DNA of 64,000 bases from Isoetes taiwanensis (taxonomy: Eukaryota > Streptophyta > Lycopodiopsida > Isoetales > Isoetaceae): assembly GCA_021234155.1 (NCBI GenBank), contig JAJEKV010000026.1, positions 4,639,244-4,703,243 of the forward strand, written 5' to 3'. The position numbers were made by a program, and so were the translations under genes. The notes under the pieces are model-generated. The model was given only the letters and a program-made list of their open reading frames with translations, was not told where the DNA came from and did no database searches. This document shows, in pieces, positions 20,686 to 31,217 of this stretch (the stretch's first letter is position 1; each line of letters starts with the position of its first letter).

Positions 20686-22052
20686 GGCAAAAAAAAAAAA
20701 AACAAAGAAACATTCCTTTATGCTATATTTATTCCAAGGTAAAAGGTAAAAGGTATTCCTTAAATGCTATATTTATGCTATAATTTAGAATGGATATGCC
20801 AGTGACATTTGTGTTCCAATTTCAAAGCATATCTATCTAGAGGCACACCTGTTTAATTCGTGGTGATGATTGGTCAACATAGAACTCTGTAAAAATAGCA
20901 TAAGACAAGCATTGCCAACCAACAACCTTTGTCCTACATTTACCTTGTCCTAAACAACTTCAAGCTCTTGCCACAATATCATGGTTGGGTCGTGATTTCT
21001 TCCGGTGGTGTATTTCCCTGATGCCATGTGGCACGGCCAATATCCAGGAATGCTAATCGGGTATGAAGATTCCGGATTACCTGTTGATCCGGTTACAGAA
21101 ACAGGAATTTGTGTTGCTGCTTGTTCCGTCCGACCGTGTACAGAAGCTGAAGAACAACTATTTGTTGTTTTGCTTCTTATTCTGACCTTGTACAGCAGCT
21201 GAAGAACGGATATGAAAGGGAAACAGAGATCAAAACCAAATAGGGATTAAAATCATAGCACCATAGTCATCAGCCGTGAGCTCAAAATCACTCCCCAACC
21301 ATGATATTGTAAGGGTAAGAAAACCGGTCAGTAATTCACCGGCTTGCAGCTCCCGGCTAACGCCGGTCGCTGCCAATCCGGGAATCACTTCCCAGTTGTC
21401 TTACCCTTATACATGATCATATGAAGTGTATGAACAAATATGGATCCGTAGGCCAAAATTCCTGATTTTTATGGTATTTATTTAACGGACTAGCCTTTTT
21501 CGCCACTACAGTCCTTGCCTAGTTTTTCTATTATCCAGTTATGCGAACTTAGACCTTGAATACAAAGAATTCCTTGCCTAGTTTTTCTATAGTGGCTTAT
21601 TCAATTATCCAATTATGCGAACTTGGACCTTAAATACAAAGAATGGAATATTTATATGAACTTGGACCCCAAATACAAAAGACCATCAAATGCTCGATCA
21701 TGTCTCTGATGTTTGATGCTATGTTCATTGCATCATTTTAAAAAGTTGCCGCAGCATTTTCAAAAGTTGTGTTGGCCTTAAAATTTTTTGCCTATTTTAA
21801 ATTGCACATAGAACACTTTTCCTTGGGGCAAACATGGGAACCATCGATGGAGGGTATATTCCACGCATTATACCCTATCAACGCCCCATGTTTTTTGGGC
21901 AAACAAAAACGAAAGCCAAAACCTAAGGTCACTATCAAAATGTACAAAAATTGAAATATATTTCATACTTTTATTCACGAATATGTACATCCATCATAAA
22001 GACAACCATCCCAAACCATAGCTCCACACAAATTAAAATACCCATAACCTCG
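20686..22052. other. Upstream flank of the transporter with foldback and tandem repeats
   Basis: No gene is supported. An inverted repeat has arms at about 20970-20996 (CAATATCATGGTTGGG) and 21284-21309 (CCCCAACCATGATATTG). Directly after it, GTAAGGGTAAGA (21309) and TCTTACCCTTA (21399) flank a small GC-rich segment rich in CCGG. These look like small foldback or MITE-type elements. From about 21513 to 21683 a unit of roughly 60-70 bp (CCTTGCCTAGTTTTTCTAT, ATTATGCGAACTT, GACCTT, AATACAAAGAAT) is repeated two to three times. Confidence 0.5.
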
Positions 22053-24760
22053 TCAACCATCCACTCTTCTCTTGTTGCAACTAACACTTGGATCATGTCG
22101 TCTTCTAACGGCCTCCACCTCGCGAAGTTCCTTTAGCAACAGAGCTCTACAGAGATCGAAGATCACCTCTTTCCGAACTGCAGAATTAACATTCTGCCTC
22201 TCAAGGAGATCCATAGATGATTGGATTCGATCCAATGTGTTTGCCAATGCTATTTGTAACTCCTGAACCGCTGCACAAACGTCTCTTACGGAATCCTCTG
22301 CCTCAGCCAAACTACTCAACAGATCAGGTGTCCTCTCCCTCTCTTGGCATTCAACAACTGACTGTGCATCTGATCTGGACTCGCCACTCTCGTCACTAAT
22401 CACAATGATATCTGGCTCCCTATTCTCAAATACTCGCCTCTCGCCTCCATCTACAAGCACCATAATCAAACATTAGTAACATTCGTAATCACAAATATTC
22501 AAATAGTAGAAATCTACCACATCACAATGCATCAAACCCAAAATTATGCATATCATGAGGGATGTATGAAGCATCCACAGCCGGCATATCCGGAGGCGAC
22601 GGTCGCACCCCACTGTCTACATGAACAAACTCGTCCCCACTGCTACCACGCTCTGCACTGCCCTCTATATCCTCGAAAACATCACCACTATCCCAAACTC
22701 GCCTCCTTATTTTGCCTATTCGCTCAACAAGCACGATTCCAGGTTGACTCCCAAATAAGGCCATCCTTACATCCTTGTAGGCGCATCATTTAGGGCGTAG
22801 CATTATCCGCCACGCCGCCTGCACACGCTCAAAGGAAATGTATGTCGAATTATTGGGTAAAACCCCTTGCCAACCTGAACTTCGTTGTCTGTAGCATTGA
22901 CTTCACAGTATGCACAAAGGAGGCCGTTCGAAATCTGCCAGTATGGTACAAAAGGTAATGAAATGCTCTTCTCATAATGTTGTGATTATCAAGCGTAATC
23001 ACGTGCTTGATATCCCCAACACCATAGAGGGCATATAGTTCTTTCCCAGACCTCACTTGCTCAGCCGTGACATTGTGCATATGGACCTTAAAATGAAGCT
23101 TTTAGGCAATAACCAACTATGCCTTCGAAGCAATGCAGTCTACTTCCAGTTAAGGCTTTGCAAAGGATAATTGCTCCAGCGGGTCTACTGTCCTTCCATC
23201 CCAAGAAGTTTTTGATCCTAACATGCTCGGCGTCTTAGCCTGCAATCTCATAAGGGACTGAGCATGTAAATGGTCCATGGAGGACCCTCGTCCAAGGCCA
23301 CAACCCCAGCCTCACAATTTTGCTCCAAGAATTCCACCATTCTGTGCAGGGATAGGTTCTGTACGTACGAAATTATTTTTCCAGACGTATAAAGTCCAAA
23401 AATACGTATTTTTAGGTTAAATACGTATTTTTCATATTTTAACCCACCGTAGGAAAAAAAAAAAAAAAAGCGAAACCTTCGGTTTAAACTTCAAACTTTT
23501 TTCGCATACTTACACGAAAATTCAAAAAATAAATAAATAAATAAATAAATTTTTGCGTAAACGAAACCTTCAATTTCGCTTACGCGAAAAATTTCTGTAA
23601 ATGAAGGTTTAAACTTCTTGTAAAATTCAAAAAAAAAAAAAATCCGATTTTTTTTTTTTTTTTTTTTTTTAGTGTCGCGTAAGCAATGAATTTCGTTTTT
23701 TTTTTTTTCGAATTTTCGCGTAAGCAATGACACCCACCCTCGGCATGGCACAATTCAATGTGGCACGCCAGGCGAGGGTCACTGCAATGCTTACGCGAAA
23801 CTGTTTTCGCGTTTATTTATTTTTTTTTTTTAAAGTTTCGCGTAAGGGAAACCGAAGGTTTCGCTTATGCGAAAAATTTCCGACGCCGGAAATTTTTTTT
23901 GCCGTATTTTTTACTTATTATACTTCAAATTAGTGCCGTATTATTCGAATAATATGTATTGAGTATAAAACGTATACAGTATTGAACCTATCCCTCATTC
24001 TGTGATACAAGGACACAGGAACATATGCACCCCCAAACACTATTGTGACACTAACATCCAAGGCCGCAGACATATCCATTACTTCCTCACCAGGGCCGCT
24101 TGCTATGTCTTCGCTCACATGCTCTTCCAATACACTGCCGATCTTCCTCGGTCTACCTCGTCCACGCTTCCCCCCTCTACCCTTGCTCACGTACGTCTTT
24201 CCATCTCCCTCAGACTCTGGCATACTCGCTTCTTCCAACGAACACCGAGCGACAACATCATCGAACGTGACCTAATTTTTTTTCTCCCTCTCTTTGCAGC
24301 ACCTTCCCTTCCCATTTTACTCACATCCCCTCTATTTTCCTTTTCCTGGATATAAGGCCGGTCTACGGTCTTCAAATACAGTAGCGGGCTGAACAGGCTG
24401 CCTATCACCACTATCGAACCCACTAGTGGCAGCCTCACCACTCCGATCTGCAAGCACCACATATCCTCTTAAATCCTTAGCCCATTGTGCATCACCCCAA
24501 TTGAACACTTTCCGAAATCTACCATCCCCCTCAGCAACAAATTCCGTGCTCCCTGTCCCTCCTGCTCCCCATGTCACAGCAGGGCTCTTCTCTGCGCCAT
24601 ACTTCCTTCTAGGTTCACCTTGCTTGCTCGTCTCAGGCAGTCGCCCCTCCCAATCCAGACTGTGAAATATGTTTCCTCCATCTCTGCTTCTGCAAATGCC
24701 ATAGTAGACATCCTAAAGCAGCACCCTGGGAATGAGCATATGATACATCTTTACCTTTAA
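22053..24760 (-). pseudogene. HUH endonuclease (Rep-type, replitron-like) gene, decayed
   Basis: Read on the minus strand, the N-terminal part (24760-24332) includes FRKVFNWGDAQWAKDLRG. Around 24160 there is an AT-hook in KRGRGRPRKIG, then a possible Rep motif I, VTIVFGGAY, near 24040. A hAT element interrupts at 23996-23347. After it come FLEQNCEAGVVALDEG and, one frame over, MDHLHAQSLMRLQAKTPSML. The H-L-H (codons at 23264-23272) is an HUH metal-binding motif. About 50 residues on, RLHCFEGIVGYCLK holds Y-C-L-K (23100-23111), the YxxK nucleophile motif. Then HFKVHMHNVTAEQVRSGK and a C-terminal region follow (VQAAWRIMLRP; frames at 22764-22522 and 22469-22053). Such enzymes nick DNA and join to its 5' end. 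Frameshifts and stops make this copy dead. The motifs are seen; assignment to replitrons rests on memory of the family. Confidence 0.7.
23347..23996. mobile_element. Non-autonomous hAT element 2, inside the Rep gene
   Basis: A 650-bp insertion flanked by the 8-bp duplication ATTCTGTG (23339-23346 and 23997-24004). Terminal inverted repeats are CAGGGATAGGTTC and, on the other strand, GAGGGATAGGTTC. The left end shares TACGAAA, ATT and GACGTATA in the same order as element 1. The interior has no coding capacity. It holds A and T homopolymers (about 23457, 23650), an AAAT array (about 23525-23550) and many copies of a motif like TTTCGCGTAAGCGAAA in both orientations, which would give a highly structured strand. 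Confidence 0.85.
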
Positions 24761-26537
24761 CCTCGCTGCTCGCTGCAGATGCATCTCCACTACTCCTTCT
24801 TACCCACATAATTGTTTGTCAACCTCCCCCTGGACTAAATTCGAATCCCTCTGCTCAATTCCGACCTATGCCCTTGCGCTCCCAAGCAAGACCACAACAA
24901 TCCCTCTGCCTCGATTCCGACCTCTGGCCATGGGCTTCGAAGCAAGACCACAATAAACACAAAGCTTTTGCCTATCAGTCACCAAATCTCTGCCAAGCAT
25001 CTAGAGCAAGAACTCTGTTGAAAAAAAAAAGCCCAATTCACCGTCGAAACATTCTCCCTCTATTCGAAATTCGGAGACATCACAAACAACGAACACCAAT
25101 AACTTTCCTTCCACCCAGAACCTGTCACTATCGGCAATCCTCTCTCTTGACCAGAATCATCAACAACAGACTGCGAACCGATTCACAATTCACCTCCCCT
25201 CTTCCTAGTCACAATTCCGGCCATGTCTTTCACAATTCACAATTCCATCCACAATTTGCCTCACTGATTCTAATGACGACTAGCAGCTCAAATAACACCA
25301 CAGAGTCGACACAAGCCTACAATTCCTACTCACAAATGAAAACCACAGAGAACACTCACCAGCATCTTCCATGGTGCTCCTGGTAGTCGCTCCAAACACA
25401 CACATTGTACCCGATTAGATAGGCATGCCCCCATGACCTGTCCACCCAATCTCGAACCACTCTCCAGGCCTTTCTCCTTCTATTTCTAAACCATAGACTC
25501 ATAAATCCACCTCCCAGCAAGCAGCTTGAACCAATTCCCTCCCAGCAAGCAGCTCGAACACCTCCAAAAAATACCACAGACATACCATTCTGCATACATA
25601 CGCCCCCAAAATCTAGGCCCAACCATCTGTGAGATACCCTCCCCAAATACGAAACAAAATAATTAGAAGTTTAATATCTATCTATTTATAAGACATGCAA
25701 TGTTGTGGGTCTTTTTAAAAAGTTATGTTGGCCTTTAAAAAATAAAAAATTTTCTTTGCTTATGAAGCATCTGATGTTGTGGGAGCCTTTTAAAAAATAA
25801 AAGGTCTTCGTCTATTTTCTTTGTAACATTTTTCTTCTTTATCTTTAGTGACTTAGTTATCTTTTGCTTCTAACAATAGTTTGCCAAAAAAATCTCCCTT
25901 TTTTTTAGCAGGCTTGCCTAATTCCCCTACAACAATGCTGAAATTCTAGGCTGTCCGCATGGTATGACACAACAGTTAAAATTGATGAGCATCGTTGGAT
26001 TCCTAATTTCTAAATCTAACGGCCATGGAAATTAGAAATGCCTTGCAAATTAGATGCCCACTGCTTCACATCTCGTGTTCTTTTCCTTTCGGCACTTCTC
26101 GATCTTTTGTGAGTCGATGTTGAGGAAGTGCAAAGTTTTTCTGGAGATAAGGTAATAACTAGATTTTTAGAAGCAATAGATATTATACAATTGTGGCTTT
26201 TTGGGTTGCCCCTAGGGGGCAAACCCTTGCTGATGTGAGTTTCTGACATATTCTAAGTATATGCTAGAATATACCCAGGATATGCCAGAAACGGCTACAA
26301 ACTTATTGTTGCCTGTAAACTGGCGGTAGCTAGCGCTGTTGGGCGGACGGTGTGCAAACTGGCTAACCGGCAAGGCGGATTCTGCTATGGAGTCAAAATC
26401 ACAGCTATGGAGTCGGTGATTCTACATGTCTGGCCACAGGAGTCGCAAGAAGCCCATCATATATTTCCTTTTAGATGGTATCACATCCATTTTTAACAAT
26501 GTGAGGTACTTGTAACTTGGTGTATTTGCATATGCAG
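24761..26537. other. 5' flank of the Rep gene and intergenic DNA
   Basis: The long open frame on the plus strand at 24868-25386 is low-complexity (H, S, T, Q, R) and unlike any protein I know, so I treat it as chance. About 25711-25752 repeats, in the same orientation, the block TTTTTAAAAAGTT, TGTTGGCCTT and TTAAAA that also occurs at about 21738-21790 on the other side of the Rep gene. Near 26370-26420 GCTATGGAGTC occurs twice. Nothing else is recognised. Confidence 0.4.
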
Positions 26538-26999
26538 ATCCGTGTACATAAAGATGGCTATATTATGGGTGCTGAATATCTTTCTGATCTTGTCGAAGCA
26601 TACCACAAGCACACAAATGATGGTATTTATGATGTTGCCTTCTTGACTGTTGTAGGCAACTCAAATTGTTTTTGGAAATAAATGCACTGGCTTCTGGGAT
26701 CATCAAGTTTAGAAGACACAAGGAATATGGAAATGCCAAACTTCCTATATGGGCTATACTCTAATGGGCTGCTGGAAATATCCTTCAGCTCCAAATTCGC
26801 ATTGGGTGAGCTTAAGCCCGTATTAGTTTCCTTGCCCTGCCCTGGATGAGAACCTTTCAAAATTATGGAGCATAGGGCACCTTTTTGAAGTTTGAGGATA
26901 CCGTGGTTATTCCTTGCAGTCCAAAATGGTGGATTTAAGAGGTCCTGGAACCAACCAAGTTTTCCAAGGTTCAGTTAAAAATTTTCCCCTTTAATCTTA

Positions 27000-27116
27000 T
27001 TAGTCCTTCTGGTTTTCTATATTCTGGAGACCTCGTCTCTTCAGAGTTGTATGTATGTAGTTTTCTTCTGTAAATTCCATGTTGTAACTTCGGTTCCAAA
27101 AAAAAAAAAAAAAATC
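27000..27116 (+). repeat. 3' end of a retroposon with poly(A), in the ERGIC first intron
   Basis: AGTTTTCTTCTGTAAATT, then TTGTAACTTCGGTTCC and a run of about 17 A, the usual layout of an L1 or SINE 3' end. The 5' boundary is unknown. Confidence 0.5.
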
Positions 27117-27117
27117 G

Positions 27118-27345
27118 AATGCCAGCTTATACATGAAAGACAGCAACCATCTGGGTACAAGCATGGGAGTGCTCTAGAACCAGGAACTGCTGAGTTTATT
27201 ACTGCCCTAGCTGGAGAAAGTAATTCTAAACGAATCTTACATGTTGGCTGTGGATTTTCAACCCTTGCACTTGCAGTAGCTTCAAAGTCCACAGGAGGTT
27301 GTGTAGCATTGGTTGAATTCCCATTAAATTTGGTGTTACTTTGTT
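27118..27345 (+). pseudogene. Fragment resembling a DUF1442 (methyltransferase-like) protein
   Basis: An open stretch directly after the poly(A) run reads ALEPGTAEFITALAGESNSK and STLALAVASKSTGGCVALVE. In plant DUF1442 proteins the same order occurs: a short helix, a glycine/alanine stretch with SVGLAVAARHTGGRH, then a beta strand. The similarity is partial and from memory. No start or end is visible, so this is at most a single exon or a retroposed fragment lying within an intron of the ERGIC gene. Confidence 0.35.
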
Positions 27346-28528
27346 TGTCCCTAAACTTTGCATTCACTGCAATCCATGGGGAAAGCAAAAATGAAACTGA
27401 TAAGCATGATCATGTCCATGCATTTGAAAAGGATTTTATGAAGCAAGTGAAAGAGATTAAATGAGCAATAGAAGACCAAGAAGGCTGTCGGGTATTTCTA
27501 CCCCTTATCTCTATTCCAAAAACAGTTTATTTGTTTATTTTCCTCTATTTGTGAGTGGAACAGTGATGATGTAGATGATTAAGGGGTCAACTGGTAATGC
27601 ACTGTAGCATTTCATATCCAGACATGGTCTAAGTATCATCATTTTAAAATTTTCCAAGCCTGCAACTTGTACATATCAAGATTTTTATAACATCACTCTT
27701 TTCTATTCTCCTAGGTGTTTGATGTCCTTGACGTGGAAAGGGTTGCTGGAAATTTTCATATTTCAATGCATGGCTTGAGCATCTTTGTTGCCCAACAGGT
27801 GTAATGATTTGAATATCAGCACGTCATGTTTATAATCGTTGTTGTTTTTATTACTTTCTTATGCATCTGAATAGGTATTTGAGAACGTGAGGCAGGTTAA
27901 TGTAAGCCATGTCATTCACAACCTATCTTTTGGACCAGAATATCCTGGTATTCACAATCCACTTGATGGAACTGTAAGGATAGTACATGAGAAAAGTGGG
28001 TTGTTCAAGTATTTTATCAAGATGAGGTTCAGATCATATTCGCAGTTGGATTGGTGTTTGTGTTGAGTTATGCCTCTTCTAATTTCTAGATCGTTCCCAC
28101 GGAATACAGATATCTTACAGGTCAGGAACTCCCCACCAACAAGTTTTTCGTGACAGAATACTTTATGCCACTACATGGCAATGAGCAGACATGGCCAGGT
28201 AAATGTAATATAAATTTTCTGGGCCTTGTGCTATGGGTTCTTATCAATCTCTTCATGCAGCTGTCTATTTTCTGTATGATTTGTCCCATATTATAGTCAC
28301 TATTAAGGAGGAACGTCGTAGTTTCACTCATTTCATTACTCGTCTATGTGCTGTACTTGGAGGAACTTTTGCGTTGTTGACAGATATATTTTGAAATTTA
28401 GCTACATCTTGGGCGCTTCACATTAAGTTTGTTCATTCTGTTGACCATCAGGGATGTTTGACCGTTATGCGTATCGCACTATTGAAGCTGCATTAAGATC
28501 CTCAAAATCCAGTGGTTTGATGGGCTAA

Positions 28529-31015
28529 TACTATCTGATTTCGGACACACTTCAGTTTACTTGGTGCATTTCTTACCATGATTGGCATGGCCAATATACA
28601 AGCAATGCGAATTTCTTGACGGGGTCAGATCGATTATCTACATGTACAATGTACCAGTTACAAATATACAAGTAATGCAAAAGCCTTCTGCTACATAAAT
28701 TGTTGGCTGAATAGCTAATATTATAGTCATGAAGCTTGTGCTTGGTAAGCCTTCCAGCATTTTAACAACTTATAGAAATAAATATCTCTCATATAGAAGG
28801 CTGCTGGATTGCCCTTGGTATTTTTTCCTTCAAGGTGTCTGAAATGAAGTAACGGGTGCATGTTTTTTAAGTTGAGCACATGTTTTCTGGTGTATGATGG
28901 GGCATGTCTCGGTCTCAAATTCCAAGATAGAATTCTCATAAGATAATTTGGAAAGCTTAAAGATGGCTCCTAGCTTTTCTTTTTGTTCTATGCCTGGAGC
29001 AGTAGGTATCACTAGATTCTTGGTGCAATCCATATGTTGGTTCATCAAAATGCATTGGAAATTCTTTGAAAAAGGATCGTTCGAGTGATACATGGATGCC
29101 AATAGCTGAAGAGACTGCTTTGATAACTCATGCATTTGATCAGCTTGACAAGCATATGGAAAAAAAGCACAGAGATGCATCGGTTTGATCAATAGAGCTG
29201 TAAGGCAACTTCAAGGGCTTGGAAACTCATTGATTATGATGTAGTGGTTGGGACATTATTGCAAGGGACTCACTAACTCAGTTAACAATGAGAGCATGTT
29301 GTAAGAAACAATGCATCTGCAATGGACATGTCATAGATCTTGATTAAGAAGAGAGTCAACAAAGGAAGTAAGTCCACATACAATGAGGAAAGCACTTGTA
29401 ATAAAGTTGAGCACTTGCTTACAATTTGGCCAGAATTGTTAAAGGAGAGGGGAAGGCAAGATGATAAAGGGAAAATACCAGCCAGGGCAAACAAAGTCGA
29501 GAAAGAAGAAATGGAGAGAACCGCATGATGATTCACATTCATGTGATAATGAACCACTAGATCTTTAATTCCTTTTATGCTGGAAGAGATGTCAGTTGAT
29601 GAATTTCAATTGTGTTTGTTATGGCATTGCTCTTGACTTTGAAAAGGATCTCCAGTTTAACAGCAACTGTCATCAGGGGAAAGAATTTATAGGATGGCTC
29701 ATGAGGGAGGGTTGCTGGTTTCAAGAATAGCATGTCCAATGTCTATAATCTCTAATTCAACCTTGGCTTCTTTTAAGTTTTGTATGTTACAGATATGTGA
29801 CTAGTGCAAGGCTGTTATTCTGAGAGATATTTTATTCTTGGTATTTCTAGGAACAATCCTCAAGACTTTTGAGCTTTTTAAGCTTGTCCTGTTGTAACTC
29901 TTTTAGATTTATGCTTTTCTATTCCATTTTCAGTTTATTATGTAATGTTTTAATATTTGCTCAGTTGTTGAGATCATGCCAGTTTTGAAATCCTCCATGC
30001 AAGATGGGCCATGCTGGCAGCATTAGGTGTTGTGGTTCCCGAGCTACTTAAATTCAGTAAGGCGGAACATTCCTGCAGCAGAGAAGCGATTTAGTAGCTC
30101 AGGATATTTATATAAAGTCAAACTGTCTCGATAAAATGATTTTTTCAAATTTTTTGATTACCATGATATTTTTCTACACAAGATAGGGAAAATGACACAA
30201 AAAGCCACACGTAAATCCGAAGTCTATGAAGAAAGATAGGGCCATTCAAACATGACAGGGTCAAAACTGCTTTCTGCCTCCTAAGAGCTAATTATGGTTC
30301 CCAGACGGCAGTTGTAGTTTAAATACAACAACTTTTATAAGGAAATGCGTTTTGAGCTAATATCTGACATATAAGCAACTGACAAGTTCCTCCATCCCAT
30401 AAAAATGCTGGCTAGCCTTGAATTTGATGTTTGGACTTTCACTTTTGATCTCAACATTAGGTAACTTGTAATAATGATTAATATTTTCCCATATAGAGCA
30501 AAACTTACTCTATGAAATCCTCCAAAAAATCATAATATGAAAGCTCAAAATGATATGAAACCAATGCAAAAACAAGCTCACTAAAAATGCAGAAGACATG
30601 GTCACAAGAAATCAAGAAAAGTTTCTGTACCTGAGCCCATTATTGGTCCATAAGTCCATTTACAATCAATAACTTCCTTATGTTAATTGATGTCAAGTTG
30701 AATTTAGGATATGAATAGCTTCTGATTTTCTTTAGTCATGAAGATATTTGTTGATCATAACCTTGAGATTTGGATTAGACTTTATAGCATCAAATTCAAT
30801 TATGTCTTCTATGTTTATTCTAGATTTATGCCTCGAGACATGACTTTGAAAAATCACATTCTCAAAATGTCCCATGTAATGAAATCAATGCAAAAAATTC
30901 AAAGAAAAATATGGAAGTTTATCACTATAAAAAGTCAAATTAGATGGCTATGTGCAGTTCCACTTGCAGACCATTATTGGTCCACGGGACTGGAATTAAT
31001 AGAGGCAATATCTTA
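28529..31015. other. Intergenic region without a supported gene
   Basis: The first few hundred bases are the presumed 3' end of the ERGIC gene. A coding-like stretch on the plus strand near 29040-29190 (DTWMPIAEETALITHAFDQL) and an open frame at 29340-29528 look like relics of an unidentified gene; I assign neither. The rest is AT-rich with no recognisable domain. Confidence 0.4.
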
Positions 31016-31217
31016 ATCAATTTTGATTTCAACTTTAGAATATAATTTATGGTTGATAATCCTCTGATCTTGGTTTTCTGGTTATACAGTGTACATGTGT
31101 GCTAAACACACCAATTTTGTGAACCTCAATGGTTCTCGCATATCTTTGATGTAATTTTCTCATGAGTAATATAAATCTTCCTTTCCTCCAAAAAAAAAAA
31201 AAAAAAAAAAAAAAAAC
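31016..31217 (+). repeat. 3' end of a LINE-like retroposon with poly(A)
   Basis: The sequence runs through TGATGTAATTTTCTCATGAG and GTAATATAAATC and ends in CCTCC followed by about 29 A (31188-31216), a common plant L1 3' end. Its beginning (31016-31050, TCAATTTTGATTTCAACTTT then AGAATATAATTTATG) is repeated at about 36517-36555, so the two are relics of one family. Confidence 0.5.

Larger units (their letters stand above)
26538..28528 (+). pseudogene. ERGIC/Erv41-Erv46 family cargo receptor gene, damaged
   Basis: Six coding segments are seen: 26538-26622 (DGYIMGAEYLSDLVEAYHKH), about 27380-27491 (HAFEKDFMKQVKEIK, stop, AIEDQEGCR), 27715-27798 (VLDVERVAGNFHISMHGLS), 27875-28021 (VNVSHVIHNLSFGPEYPGIH), 28090-28198 (IVPTEYRYL), 28261-28383 (YFLYDL, TIKEERRSFTHFITRL, AVLGGTFALL) and 28452-28528 to a TAA. 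This is the lumenal domain and last membrane helix of ERGIC proteins, which cycle between ER and Golgi as cargo receptors. The N-terminal membrane segment was not found. TGA at 27462 replaces a probable arginine codon, and two introns start with AT where GT is expected (28022 and 28384). The gene is therefore probably not functional, or uses unusual splicing. The first intron contains foreign sequence. Confidence 0.85.

Noticed and set aside
23520-23830. Repeat array resembling a CRISPR or centromeric satellite
   Set aside because: The repeats are short, irregular and confined to the interior of one hAT element, with A/T homopolymers between them.
24868-25386. 172-codon plus-strand frame
   Set aside because: Low-complexity composition, no domain, and it lies in the presumed upstream flank of the minus-strand Rep gene.
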